DNA of 64,000 bases from Cytophagales bacterium (GTDB lineage: Bacteria > Bacteroidota > Bacteroidia > Cytophagales > Cyclobacteriaceae), in NCBI GenBank assembly GCA_033344775.1, contig JAWPMT010000005.1, forward strand, positions 1,223,501 to 1,287,500, written 5' to 3'. Each line of letters begins with the position of its first letter. Position 1 is the stretch's first letter. Under the pieces are notes generated by a model. It had not been told where the DNA came from. It did no database searches and saw only the letters and a program-made list of their open reading frames with translations. The position numbers and the translations under genes were made by a program. This document shows positions 1 to 9,073 of this stretch, piece by piece.

Positions 1-2682
1 TCGTAATGGCCCTTCATAAGTGCTATCTGCAGCACTAACGTAAATGACCGTATCCGAATTAACCGGCCCAAAAAGTAAGGATGAACCAATGCCCAGGGTA
101 TCTTGCTTTTCAAAATCTGCATAAAAGTTGAAGGACGCACCTCTTAACGGAGCTATCTCCATCATGCCCCCTTCACAAGAAACCTCCTCGCTAATCACCG
201 GTGGATTTTCTTCAAATTCCCCAAACAGACCTTCCGCAGCATCAAGTCGATCTTCCATTTCCTGCTGATCCCTTCCGAATCCCAGAAGGAAGGTAATGGT
301 TGATGCCTGGTTTGGTTCTAGATCTGTTAATAATGCTCCCAGCATATCGGCTATATCATTACCTCCATCACTCCCTGCAGATTCCAGATTTTCCCTTACC
401 AAAAATGTATATTTCAACGAATCCGAAAACACACTATCCAGGTCGGCCATGTTTTCATTTTCATCAGAAAGATCCAGAGCTGCATGCCTGACGACACCAT
501 CTGTTAAGATTCTGTAACCTGCCCAAATGCTGGAATCATTATCGAAAGCATAAGCTGTATTGGCCTGATCCCATGTGGCCTGGTTGGCCAATGGATTGTT
601 CAGTTCCCAGTTAATGAACATGCCTACGGCCAGGCTATCGATCGCGCTTCCACTGTTGTTAACGATGCGATAAGATAGGACGAGGGCACTATCAAGCTCC
701 TCCCATGACATAGTCGATTGTTCTATTTTCACCCCGAGCGTATCTTGCTCGATGAAGGTATTGAAAACATACTTATCCGCTGCTGAATTTCGGTACGGTT
801 TGATGTGCTGTTCAACTTGAAAATCCGAATTTTTCGACGTTCCGAATATCAACGGGGCATTGTCGATCACGGAATCCACCCCAGTCGTCAGGATCAGACC
901 TATTTCAGAAGCCAGTGTATTTGTTCCCAAAACAAGGCCAGTACCTGCTGTACCCGATGCTACTCGTCCTAACTCACCGTTTCCTCCAAGCGTTAGAGTC
1001 GCCTGCCCTCCTTCCAGATCAAGATGATCAGGAGCAAGGGTCAACGAAAATTGTTGAAAGTCAGTATAGTCCCCATCTTCCAAATTCACTCGAATATCAA
1101 TTACCGAACCAGGTTCCGCATCTGAGGCTATGACCGCCGAGATAGACTCGATACTGGTTGTATCCGCATGGGCAATGCTTCCAAAGTTGATCTCACTTGT
1201 AAGATACTCGAGTGCTAAGGTAGCGTCAGAAAGCGACAGCACTCCCTGATCAATATCTTCCAGGAAATTTTCCAGTTCAATATCAATCGATATCGAATCA
1301 CCGAAGTAAAATACCTGATCATTTTCACCAGATACCGTAAAGTTGCTGACACGGATCGACTTTAAGTTTGCGTCATTCAGGGCACGAAAAGCATTCAATC
1401 GACCTTTCCCGAGTTTCCCAATAAAATCAGCGTTCACACCATCAATATCATCGGCTGTTACACGCAGGCGTTCCATCACCTCCTCAGCGTTCAAATTGGG
1501 GTATTCTGAGCGGATCAAACCTGCTACTCCAGCCACCATTGGCGCTGCAAAAGAGGAGCCCCAGTAGTTGCCATAAGTATCATTCGTCGTGGTGTAAATC
1601 GCTGAACCAGGAGCCGAAATGTCAATGAAATTACCGTAGGTAGCAAAGTCGGATTTCGTATCGTCAAGCTTCGTAGCTCCTACAGCGAGTACATGTTCAT
1701 AGGCTGCCGGATAGAAATTTACTTCCGTACTACTGTTTCCCGCAGCGGCTATGACCACTACATCATTTTCCAGCACCGCATAGTCGATGATGTCCTGATT
1801 GAATTGTGAAAAGGTATTGATTGACCCCCAGGAAAGATTGATCACATCATAGTCATTGTCAGCCGCATAGATGATTGCATCGTAGTTACCCGCAGATTCT
1901 GTAGTGGTAGTCAAAAAAGCTTTCAGCGGCGCTAATTTGGACTTAAAACCCAATCCAGCAATACCAACACCATTGTCCGTATCAGCCGCTGCCAATCCTC
2001 CGACCTGACTTCCGTGGCCGCTCCCGTCGGATTGTGGGTCTGGGTCATCATCGGCAAAATCGTATCCTGTACGATCATCGATGAATCCATTGTTATCATC
2101 ATCGATGCCATTGATGAGCTCCACCTCATTGACGTACAGGTTACCTGCAAGGTCTTCATGGTCCAGGTCCGCTCCTGTATCAATCACACCTATGATAATG
2201 TCTTCACTTCCTTGCGATAAGTCCCATGCTTCATAAGCCTGAATCACGCTGAGATAGCTCTGCGCTCCTCCATCTGTCTCAGCCTCCGGGTCCGATGGCA
2301 CAATTAACAACTCTTCCTTAAAAATGGGCTCAGCATACGCAATTTCATCATCGGACATCAGCAAATTACAAAGTGTGATCACATCTGAATCCTTATGAAC
2401 ATAGACTTTATAAATGCCCCGTAGCACAGATACATCCTCGCCATTTTTGGCGAAGGCTTTTCGGTAAGGAACGGGAGCAATGGATTCTGCTTTGAAAGGC
2501 AGGTTAGTAAGAGAATAGGCGTTTCGTTGATAGCCGGAAGATTCCTGCTTAAGCTTAAACACCAGTACACCGGGTTGAATCTGACTTTGGGCTACCCCTT
2601 TGGGCAGGACATACTTTTGTTGTGCCTGAGCGATGACCAGGCCTCCTAGAAAAATAAGCGTCAGTATTACGATTCTCCTCAC
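1..2682 (-). CDS. Secreted subtilisin-like serine protease (S8), 3' end outside window
   Basis: The gene starts at a GTG (2682), the only start after an in-frame stop at 2710-2712, and runs off the left edge; 894 codons are visible. A short N-terminal signal peptide ends near the AQAQQ residues. The subtilase catalytic triad is clear: Asp168 in DTGAD, His223 in GHGSQVGGLAA and Ser377 in GSSFAAPM. Between Asp and His sits an acidic asparagine-rich insertion (EDDDN-like) that often binds calcium. After about residue 430 there are several hundred residues of beta-rich extracellular sequence with no enzyme motif, probably adhesion or sorting modules; the true C-terminus, where a type IX secretion signal might lie, is not visible. 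It is probably an exported degradative protease. Family assignment is secure; substrate is unknown. Confidence 0.93.
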   Translation of the reverse strand, partial: MRRIVILTLIFLGGLVIAQAQQKYVLPKGVAQSQIQPGVLVFKLKQESSGYQRNAYSLTNLPFKAESIAPVPYRKAFAKNGEDVSVLRGIYKVYVHKDSDVITLCNLLMSDDEIAYAEPIFKEELLIVPSDPEAETDGGAQSYLSVIQAYEAWDLSQGSEDIIIGVIDTGADLDHEDLAGNLYVNEVELINGIDDDNNGFIDDRTGYDFADDDPDPQSDGSGHGSQVGGLAAADTDNGVGIAGLGFKSKLAPLKAFLTTTTESAGNYDAIIYAADNDYDVINLSWGSINTFSQFNQDIIDYAVLENDVVVIAAAGNSSTEVNFYPAAYEHVLAVGATKLDDTKSDFATYGNFIDISAPGSAIYTTTNDTYGNYWGSSFAAPMVAGVAGLIRSEYPNLNAEEVMERLRVTADDIDGVNADFIGKLGKGRLNAFRALNDANLKSIRVSNFTVSGENDQVFYFGDSISIDIELENFLEDIDQGVLSLSDATLALEYLTSEINFGSIAHADTTSIESISAVIASDAEPGSVIDIRVNLEDGDYTDFQQFSLTLAPDHLDLEGGQATLTLGGNGELGRVASGTAGTGLVLGTNTLASEIGLILTTGVDSVIDNAPLIFGTSKNSDFQVEQHIKPYRNSAADKYVFNTFIEQDTLGVKIEQSTMSWEELDSALVLSYRIVNNSGSAIDSLAVGMFINWELNNPLANQATWDQANTAYAFDNDSSIWAGYRILTDGVVRHAALDLSDENENMADLDSVFSDSLKYTFLVRENLESAGSDGGNDIADMLGALLTDLEPNQASTITFLLGFGRDQQEMEDRLDAAEGLFGEFEENPPVISEEVSCEGGMMEIAPLRGASFNFYADFEKQDTLGIGSSLLFGPVNSDTVIYVSAADSTYEGPLR

Positions 2683-2778
2683 ACTGCTTTGCGACTGAAC
2701 AAGTGCAACCTACGACAGTCTATGAAGAATAGCAGCTAATTTTCGACTGAAAGGGTATTGAACTCGATGAAAAGGTGA

Positions 2779-3579
2779 TCAGGTGACACTCATCTTCCGC
2801 ACCATGATGCTGAACAGCGATGGAAAGAAGCGTTTGACATAGATACCCATCTTTTCTTTGAGACCTCCGATGTAGACTTCTTCCTTCTTGCGTCTGACAG
2901 CTAATAGGATTTGACGGGCACATTCTTCAGCAGTCATGCCATTGGCCTGCGCCTTGTCCATCGTATTTTGTTTGCTACCATCACCTACCAAAGCATTGAT
3001 AGAGATATTGGTCCGAATGAAGCCCGGCAAAGCAATGGTTACCCTGATATTGTCATCGTAATGTTCGGTCCTGAGCGAATCAAAAAAGCCGTGCAAGGCA
3101 TGTTTGGCAGCTGCATAAGAAGACCGCAAAGGCGTACTAATGATTCCGACTGCCGAAGTGATCACCACAAAGTGACCTTTCTTACGCTCCACCATTCCTT
3201 TGAGCACAGCCTTGGTCAGTCCAATGGTCCCAAAGTAATTGATCTCCATGATCTGACGATCTACCTCTATTTTGGTATCAATCGCTCGTTCTCGCTGGCT
3301 GACACCTCCGTTATTGATCAGCAGGTCTATACCATCATCGAAGAACGTCTCGGCCTCTTTGGCTTTTTGAGGCAAGGAAAACGCATCAGCAAGGTCTAGT
3401 TTGAGTACACGCACCTTCTCTGGGTTGGCACAGTTTGCCTGGACGCGTTCCAGTTCTTCCATTCGACGGGCAGAGATGATCAGGTTTGCTCCTTCGTTAC
3501 TCAATTGATAGGCCATTGCCTCTCCAATTCCGGAAGACGCTCCGGTTACCCAAACGGTTTTCCCTTCAAATGACTTCAT
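2779..3579 (-). CDS. Short-chain dehydrogenase/reductase
   Basis: A 266-residue classical SDR. The nucleotide-binding glycine motif TGASSGIG is at residues 13-20, the NNGG variant of the NNAG motif lies near residue 90, and the catalytic Ser, Tyr and Lys are seen in ITSAVG and YAAAK around residues 140-160. The protein is NAD(P)-dependent; the substrate cannot be read from sequence. The C-terminal hydrophobic and basic tail (PSLFSIMVRK) resembles membrane-associated SDRs. It lies nine bases downstream of folA on the same strand and may be transcribed with it. Confidence 0.92.
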   Translation of the reverse strand: MKSFEGKTVWVTGASSGIGEAMAYQLSNEGANLIISARRMEELERVQANCANPEKVRVLKLDLADAFSLPQKAKEAETFFDDGIDLLINNGGVSQRERAIDTKIEVDRQIMEINYFGTIGLTKAVLKGMVERKKGHFVVITSAVGIISTPLRSSYAAAKHALHGFFDSLRTEHYDDNIRVTIALPGFIRTNISINALVGDGSKQNTMDKAQANGMTAEECARQILLAVRRKKEEVYIGGLKEKMGIYVKRFFPSLFSIMVRKMSVT

Positions 3580-3587
3580 AGATCAGG

Positions 3588-4088
3588 TCAGATTTTTTCG
3601 TAAGTAACATAATCAAAAGCAAACTTATGTCGATCGTCCGTAGGATGATGGCTGCGTGCCACTTCTCGCCAAACTTCTTTATCAAATTCAGGAAAAAACA
3701 CATCTCCGTCAATTTCTCCGTCTATCTCCGTCAGGTAGATCGTTTCCGCAATAGCCAGTCCCAGGCGATAGATCTCCCCTCCGCCAATGATAAACGCTTC
3801 TTCTTCACCTGCTTTTTTGGAAATCTCCAGTGCTGCTTCGAGTGAAGCAACAACTGTCGCCCCTTCCACCGGATAGGCATCCTGACGAGTGATGATGATG
3901 TTGGTACGATCCGGTAGCGGTCTGAACTTGTGAGGCAACGACTCGTAGTTCTTTCGGCCCATGATCACATGGTGATGCTTTGTCGTATCCTTGAAAAACT
4001 TGAAATCATCCGGCAAATGCCAGGGAATGTCATTGTCTTTCCCGATGACACGGTTACGGCTCATGGCCGCTATCATGGAGATTTTCAT
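3588..4088 (-). CDS. folA: Dihydrofolate reductase
   Basis: A 166-residue protein, the normal length for chromosomal DHFR, reducing dihydrofolate to tetrahydrofolate with NADPH. Visible hallmarks are the N-terminal MISMIAAMS-type strand, the substrate loop NDIPWHLPDDFKFF with the acidic proton-donor residue, the NADPH-binding MGRKNYESLP and TNIIITR segments, and the conserved FIIGGGEIY strand. It sits between fmt (28 bases upstream) and an SDR (downstream) on the same strand. Pairing folate metabolism with formyl-tetrahydrofolate-dependent fmt makes functional sense. Confidence 0.97.
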   Translation of the reverse strand: MKISMIAAMSRNRVIGKDNDIPWHLPDDFKFFKDTTKHHHVIMGRKNYESLPHKFRPLPDRTNIIITRQDAYPVEGATVVASLEAALEISKKAGEEEAFIIGGGEIYRLGLAIAETIYLTEIDGEIDGDVFFPEFDKEVWREVARSHHPTDDRHKFAFDYVTYEKI

Positions 4089-4115
4089 AAGCAGCGAAGT
4101 TATCTTTTATTCCTC

Positions 4116-5027
4116 TCAAGAAGGATTCAGGCCACGCAATAAATCTGCCACAGCCATGCGTTTTTTACCTTCAAGTTGTACGTCCGTCAATGACAACACG
4201 CCATCTCCGGTCCGAACATGCAAGTAGGTTTTCCAATCAGACTGGATGTCACCAATGTTGGTTTTCAGTTTCGAATCAACTAATTCCGAAGCAAACACTT
4301 TCAGATTCTTCCCTTGAAAGGTGGTCCAGGCTGCTGGGTAAGGAGATAAGCCACGGATATGATTCCGCACGGCTTCTGCAGATTTAGACCAATCAATTTC
4401 ACAAGTCTCGCGGAAGATCTTAGGTGCATGTTTCAGGTCTTCGGGCACGACTTGCGGTACGCTTGGATACTCACCATTGGCAATGGCCTGAGCCGTCTTC
4501 AATACCAATTCCGCTCCTTTCTGCATCAATCGAATGTAAACTGTACCGACATTGTCCTCGTATGCGATGGGTTCTTTTTTCTGAAAGATGATCTCACCCG
4601 TATCTATCTCATGCTTCAGGAAAAACGTGGTAATGCCAGTCTCCTTCTCGCCATTGATGATCGCCCAATTGATAGGGGCCGCTCCCCGATATTGTGGCAG
4701 CAGTGATCCATGCAGGTTGAATGTCCCGATAGGCGGCATGTCCCAAACTGCTTCCGGCAACATCCTGAAGGCCACGACAACCTGTAAGTCCGCTTTCAGG
4801 TCTCTAAGCGTTTGCTGAAACTCAGGATTTTTTAGATTGGTGGGTTGTAAGATATTCAATCCCGCATCCAGGGCATAATCTTTCACCGCTGAAGTGGCCA
4901 GTTTTTTACCTCTCCCTTTGGGTCTGTCCGGTGCCGTGATCACACCTACTACATTGAACCCATTTTCTACCAAAATCCTTAGACTGGGCACCGCAAATTC
5001 GGGTGTCCCCATGAATACTATTCGCAT
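4116..5027 (-). CDS. fmt: Methionyl-tRNA formyltransferase
   Basis: A 303-residue protein of the expected length. It transfers a formyl group from 10-formyltetrahydrofolate to initiator Met-tRNA. The N-terminal formyltransferase domain shows MGTPEFAVPSL at the start, the FNLHGSLLPQYRGAAPI active-site motif carrying the catalytic Asn and His, and HEIDTGEII with the catalytic Asp. The C-terminal OB-like domain covers about residues 205-303 and ends MAVADLLRGLNP. It lies upstream of folA on the minus strand. Confidence 0.97.
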   Translation of the reverse strand: MRIVFMGTPEFAVPSLRILVENGFNVVGVITAPDRPKGRGKKLATSAVKDYALDAGLNILQPTNLKNPEFQQTLRDLKADLQVVVAFRMLPEAVWDMPPIGTFNLHGSLLPQYRGAAPINWAIINGEKETGITTFFLKHEIDTGEIIFQKKEPIAYEDNVGTVYIRLMQKGAELVLKTAQAIANGEYPSVPQVVPEDLKHAPKIFRETCEIDWSKSAEAVRNHIRGLSPYPAAWTTFQGKNLKVFASELVDSKLKTNIGDIQSDWKTYLHVRTGDGVLSLTDVQLEGKKRMAVADLLRGLNPS

Positions 5028-5041
5028 AAATTGTTATTACC

Positions 5042-5106
5042 CCGCAAGCCCTTTTCCTAAAATCTCCCTTCACCCTCTTTACAAGAGGGAATAAAGGCGC
5101 TTGCGG
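5042..5106. repeat. Nested inverted repeat between fmt and the DUF1343 gene
   Basis: An outer pair CCGCAAGC (5042-5049) and GCTTGCGG (5099-5106) encloses an inner perfect hairpin CCCTCTT/AAGAGGG (5073-5089). It fills most of the 97-base gap between the two minus-strand genes. It could be a processing or termination structure for the upstream gene, but no U-tract follows, so the role is unclear. Confidence 0.5.
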
Positions 5107-5124
5107 ATGTCGGCACAAAATTGA

Positions 5125-6297
5125 TCAGTCTTCGGAATAAAGCAGGTATTTTTTGCGCTTGTTTTTAAAGTCTGTCAATGCGGGTTCCCAACTTGCTCGT
5201 ATTTCTGACTCACTTAAGCCTGCTTCTATTTGCGTTTGTAAGGCTTTCGTTCCGGCCAACCGGTGAAAATAAGGCTTAAAAAAAGCCTCGCTTTCCATGG
5301 CCGCATACAGATCGATCAAAGGCTGTACGGTAAATGCATACTGGATTGGTTCCTGTGCATAATCCACTCCAAAGCATTGCTGACCTTCGAACAAAGGTGA
5401 TGAGGCGCCCTCCCTACTCTCCGGAATGAAATAAAACGATGTATCTGGATAATCAGGATGCCCGATTTGCTGAAACGCACGCTCTGTTCCTCTACCTACG
5501 GAAAACATGGTTTGCTCAAATAAACACAGGCTGGGATACAAGGCTATGCTTTGATCATCAGGTAAATTCGGAGATGGCTTCAACGGTAAGCTGTAAGGCA
5601 TGGAATGGTCCCAGTTCTTACAAGTAACTACGTCCAATTCACAGGACAACCCACTGGACAACCAACCTTCTCCATTGATCATCTTCGCAAACTCTCCGGA
5701 AGTCAGCCCGTGGACAATCGGTACAGGATGCAATCCAACGAAAGACCGATAAGCCGTATCCAATACAGGCCCGTCAACATAGCTCCCATTGGGATTGGGT
5801 CGGTCCAGCACCAGAAATGAAATATCATTTTTAGCACAGGCATCCATCAGGTAGGTCATCGTACTGATGTAAGTGTAAAACCGCGCGCCCACGTCCTGAA
5901 TGTCATACACGACCACATCCAGATCTGCCATTTGTTCATCCGTTGGCTTTCTGTTCGATCCGTACAATGAAATGAGTTCAAAAGCTTGTTCATTTTCATC
6001 ATAATCCACTTTTTCACCAGCATCCGCCACACCCGTGAACCCATGTTCAGGAGTGAAAACCTTCTTTACCTCGATACCTAACGCCATCAAAGTATCCAAT
6101 AAGTGTCCGTCACCAACAATCGCCGAATGATTGATACAAAGCCCTACGCGCTTGCCCTCCAATTTCGGCAGGTAAGCTTCCAATTGTTCCGCCCCTGTGA
6201 GCATCGGAGCAACTGTCACGGACTCCTTTGGCGCCCGTTCCTGTCCACAGCTCAGGTTGAGGGTAAAAATCAATGCGATCAAATAATTTCGGACCAT
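5125..6297 (-). CDS. DUF1343 lipoprotein, NamZ-like exo-N-acetylmuramidase family
   Basis: A 390-residue protein with a lipoprotein signal (LNLSC, Cys about residue 17). The body matches the DUF1343/NamZ family: GLCINHSAIV, the FTPEHGF motif, DVVVYDIQDVGARFYTYISTM, LDRPNPNG and the SGEFAKMIN segment. Characterised NamZ removes terminal N-acetylmuramic acid from peptidoglycan fragments, so a periplasmic or surface-anchored cell-wall recycling role is likely. It is divergently oriented from the permease at 6336, with about 40 bases between the chosen starts. Confidence 0.85.
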   Translation of the reverse strand: MVRNYLIALIFTLNLSCGQERAPKESVTVAPMLTGAEQLEAYLPKLEGKRVGLCINHSAIVGDGHLLDTLMALGIEVKKVFTPEHGFTGVADAGEKVDYDENEQAFELISLYGSNRKPTDEQMADLDVVVYDIQDVGARFYTYISTMTYLMDACAKNDISFLVLDRPNPNGSYVDGPVLDTAYRSFVGLHPVPIVHGLTSGEFAKMINGEGWLSSGLSCELDVVTCKNWDHSMPYSLPLKPSPNLPDDQSIALYPSLCLFEQTMFSVGRGTERAFQQIGHPDYPDTSFYFIPESREGASSPLFEGQQCFGVDYAQEPIQYAFTVQPLIDLYAAMESEAFFKPYFHRLAGTKALQTQIEAGLSESEIRASWEPALTDFKNKRKKYLLYSED

Positions 6298-6335
6298 CTG
6301 TATTTTGCTCGTATACTTGCACCAAAGTTAAGCGT

Positions 6336-7553
6336 TTGAACCTTCCGTATTTCATTTCGGCGCGGATCTCTCAACAAGCAAAAGGATCCTTTTCCTCCAT
6401 CATCAGTCGGGTGGCGGTCATCTCTATTGCTGTTGGGGTGGGTTCAATATTGCTTTCCTTCATGATCTTGCTGGGTTTTCAGGATAAGATAAAAGACAAG
6501 ATCTACAGCTTCAGTGGCCACCTGATCATCAGTAAATACACCCTGACCAATGCGTACGAAGACCGGGTATTAGACCTGACGGATTCCCTGGCCTACCAAC
6601 TGGACAACATGCCAGGCATTGTTCATTGGCAACCAAATGCCTTTCGCGCAGGCTTACTCAAGACTCCTGAAGAAGTGCAGGGCGTAGTGGTCAAAGGATT
6701 CAGCAAACGTCAGGATACAGTGGCTTTCAAAAGACATCTGATAGAGGGTCGACTCCCCATGCTGAAAGAAAAAGGGTATACGACCGAAGTGGTCTTAAGT
6801 AAAAAAATTGCCCGGTATTTGCGGCTGAATGTGGGCGAAGATGTACTCATCTACTTTATTCAAAACCCGCCGAGGTATCGAAAACTACAGATTGTAGGCA
6901 TTTATGAAACAGGGCTTGAGGAATTTGATGAAAACATCATTTATGGCGACATGGGCATGGTGCGACGCATCAACAACTGGAATGCACAGGAGGTCGGTGG
7001 AATTGAAATATTCATCGATGATATTTCCAATATCGACCAGTACAGAGAAGACATTTTTGACGCCATAGATCATGACCTTTATGTGGAAAAAGTCAGCGAC
7101 AAATACCTTCAGATCTTCGACTGGCTGTCACTCCTCAATCGAAATGTGGTAATCTTCCTGGTACTTATCTTATTCGTCGCGGGTTTTAGTATGGTCTCTA
7201 TCTTATTGATCCTGATCATGGAACGTACCCAAATGGTAGGGGTCCTGAAAGCCATGGGTGCTTCCAGCAAGCTGCTTCGCGATATCTTTCTGGCCAATGG
7301 CATAAGGCTGATCATCAAAGGGCTGGGATGGGGAAACCTCCTTGGCTTTGGTATCGGATTAGCACAATATTATGGTCAAATCATTCCACTGGATGCGGCA
7401 AGCTACTACATGGACCATGTACCCATTTCTTTCAATTGGGTTCCGGTAATTGGGGTCAACTTGCTGGTGATTATACTGATTAGTGGAAGCTTGTTTATCC
7501 CACTTTCTGTTATTTCGAGGATTCAGCCGATAAAATCGATCCGGTTTGACTAA
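6336..7553 (+). CDS. LolC/LolE-type FtsX-family ABC permease
   Basis: From the TTG at 6336 the protein is 405 residues and begins LNLPYFISARISQ, as these permeases usually do; an in-frame ATG at 6273 would add 21 unusual residues and overlap the divergent gene. An N-terminal membrane segment (about residues 25-50) is followed by a large periplasmic MacB-PCD-type domain (about 50-270) and three C-terminal helices carrying the FtsX signature with ERTQMVGVLKAMGAS. It is probably the membrane part of a lipoprotein-release transporter; the ATPase partner is not in the window. Its 3' end overlaps the convergent glycosyltransferase by 44 bases. Confidence 0.88.
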   Translation: MNLPYFISARISQQAKGSFSSIISRVAVISIAVGVGSILLSFMILLGFQDKIKDKIYSFSGHLIISKYTLTNAYEDRVLDLTDSLAYQLDNMPGIVHWQPNAFRAGLLKTPEEVQGVVVKGFSKRQDTVAFKRHLIEGRLPMLKEKGYTTEVVLSKKIARYLRLNVGEDVLIYFIQNPPRYRKLQIVGIYETGLEEFDENIIYGDMGMVRRINNWNAQEVGGIEIFIDDISNIDQYREDIFDAIDHDLYVEKVSDKYLQIFDWLSLLNRNVVIFLVLILFVAGFSMVSILLILIMERTQMVGVLKAMGASSKLLRDIFLANGIRLIIKGLGWGNLLGFGIGLAQYYGQIIPLDAASYYMDHVPISFNWVPVIGVNLLVIILISGSLFIPLSVISRIQPIKSIRFD

Positions 7554-8289
7554 CATGGACCGGCTGATATTTTTTAAATAAGCTTCGGATTTTCATCTCC
7601 AGTACACCGATCACGGCCTCTCTGAAAATACCCGAAGACATCTTTGATTCACCTTTGGTTCTATCTGTGAAAATGATCGGGACTTCCTTGATCTTAAATC
7701 CATGCTTCCACGCGTTGAATTTCATTTCAATCTGAAATGCATATCCAATGAATTTGATGTTTTCGTGTGGCTTTAAAGTTTCGATCACATGTCGGCGGTA
7801 GCATTTGAATCCGGCTGTGGAATCATTGATCGGGAGTCCCGTGATCAGGCGGACATAGATACTAGCAAAATAGGACATGAGGACTCGCCCCATCGGCCAA
7901 TTCACGACATTCACCCCTCCAATATACCGGGAACCAATGGCCATGTCATGTCCCTGGTGTTTACATGCATCAAGCAACTTGACCAGGTCTTTCGGATCGT
8001 GAGAAAAATCCGCATCCATCTCGAAAATGTACTCAAAGCCATTCTCCAGGGCATATTTAAATCCGACAATATATGCGGTTCCAAGCCCCATTTTACCTTC
8101 TCTTTCGATCAGGTGAAGTCCCTTAAATTCTTCCTGTAATTTTTTGACGATCTCGGCCGTACCGTCCGGGGAACCATCATCGATAATCAATACATCAAAG
8201 GCGGTTGCCAAGCCAAAAACTGTACGAATGACGTCTTCAACGTTCTCACGTTCTTTGTAGGTGGGTATGATGACAAGACTTTCGCTCAC
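7510..8289 (-). CDS. GT2 polyprenol-phosphate mannosyl/glucosyltransferase (DPM1-like)
   Basis: A 259-residue family-2 glycosyltransferase starting at GTG 8289; the only upstream in-frame codons run back to a stop with no other start. Motifs are VIIPTYKERENV, LIIDDGSPDGT, EMDADFSHDP (the DxD metal site) and the SRYIGG loop typical of dolichol-phosphate mannose synthases. There is no C-terminal membrane domain, as in the soluble DPM1 class. It probably loads a hexose onto a polyprenyl phosphate for surface glycoconjugates. The last 44 bases overlap the convergent permease gene. Confidence 0.9.
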   Translation of the reverse strand: MSESLVIIPTYKERENVEDVIRTVFGLATAFDVLIIDDGSPDGTAEIVKKLQEEFKGLHLIEREGKMGLGTAYIVGFKYALENGFEYIFEMDADFSHDPKDLVKLLDACKHQGHDMAIGSRYIGGVNVVNWPMGRVLMSYFASIYVRLITGLPINDSTAGFKCYRRHVIETLKPHENIKFIGYAFQIEMKFNAWKHGFKIKEVPIIFTDRTKGESKMSSGIFREAVIGVLEMKIRSLFKKYQPVHVSQTGSILSAESSK

Positions 8290-8340
8290 AGCTTTGGGTT
8301 CTGAATCTTACAAATTAATTTCTTTTATCTAGACTTGTTT

Positions 8341-8868
8341 ATGTCTTTAACGAAAAATCTCAAAAATCGTGCAGTTTTTTTTGATAGAGATGGTGTAATT
8401 AATGTTGATCGGAACGATTACACTTACTGCCTGGAGGATTTCCAATTAATGCCGGGCATTATCGAAGTGATGCAAGCATTGAAAAAGCGAGGATTCCTAC
8501 TAATCGTGATCACTAATCAGGCGGGCATCGCCAAAGGTATTTACACAGACCAGGAAGTGGATGAATTGCATGACCATTTCCAAAACATTTCCGGACAATT
8601 AGTAAATAGTTTTTATCATGCTCCGGGTCATCCTGACTATTCGGAATCTTTAAGCAGAAAACCCGACAGTTTATTATTTGAGAAAGCCATTGCGAAATTC
8701 AAGATTGATCCCGGCCAAAGTTGGATGATTGGAGATAAAGAAAGGGACCTGATACCTGCGAAGAAACTAGGAATGAAGACTGTACTTCTGGGTAATCAAA
8801 GCGTTATCTCTATGGATTTTAGGATCAAAGAGTTATCAGAACTCAACGCTATTATTCAGAACAAATAG
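8341..8868 (+). CDS. HAD-family D,D-heptose 1,7-bisphosphate phosphatase/histidinol-phosphatase-like
   Basis: A 175-residue HAD phosphatase from the ATG at 8341 (an in-frame TTG six bases upstream is less likely). Motif I is FFDRDGVIN, motif II is VITNQAG, motif III is the Lys of SRKPDSLLFEKA and motif IV is MIGDKERDLIPAKKLG, all diagnostic of the GmhB/HisB-N subgroup. The cysteines that form the zinc loop in enterobacterial GmhB are absent between residues 95 and 115. It is likely to act on a phosphorylated sugar or histidinol phosphate. Confidence 0.85.
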   Translation: MSLTKNLKNRAVFFDRDGVINVDRNDYTYCLEDFQLMPGIIEVMQALKKRGFLLIVITNQAGIAKGIYTDQEVDELHDHFQNISGQLVNSFYHAPGHPDYSESLSRKPDSLLFEKAIAKFKIDPGQSWMIGDKERDLIPAKKLGMKTVLLGNQSVISMDFRIKELSELNAIIQNK

Positions 8869-9073
8869 CCACAACAAACGATTGTATGCTTGTCATGTCA
8901 ACTCAAATAAAGATTTCTACACTAAGAATCTGAATATACTCATTCATCCTAATTGAATTGGATACTATGCTAATGTATACCACCTTTAATAAATGGACAG
9001 TGAATGGTTATTTTTCATCAGGTTCATTAACGACCAAAGAACCAGCGAATTAAATCCCTTAGAGAAATAAGCA

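Noticed and set aside
2911-3399. 162-codon plus-strand ORF
   Set aside because: Entirely antisense to the SDR gene, whose NAD-binding and catalytic motifs are intact.
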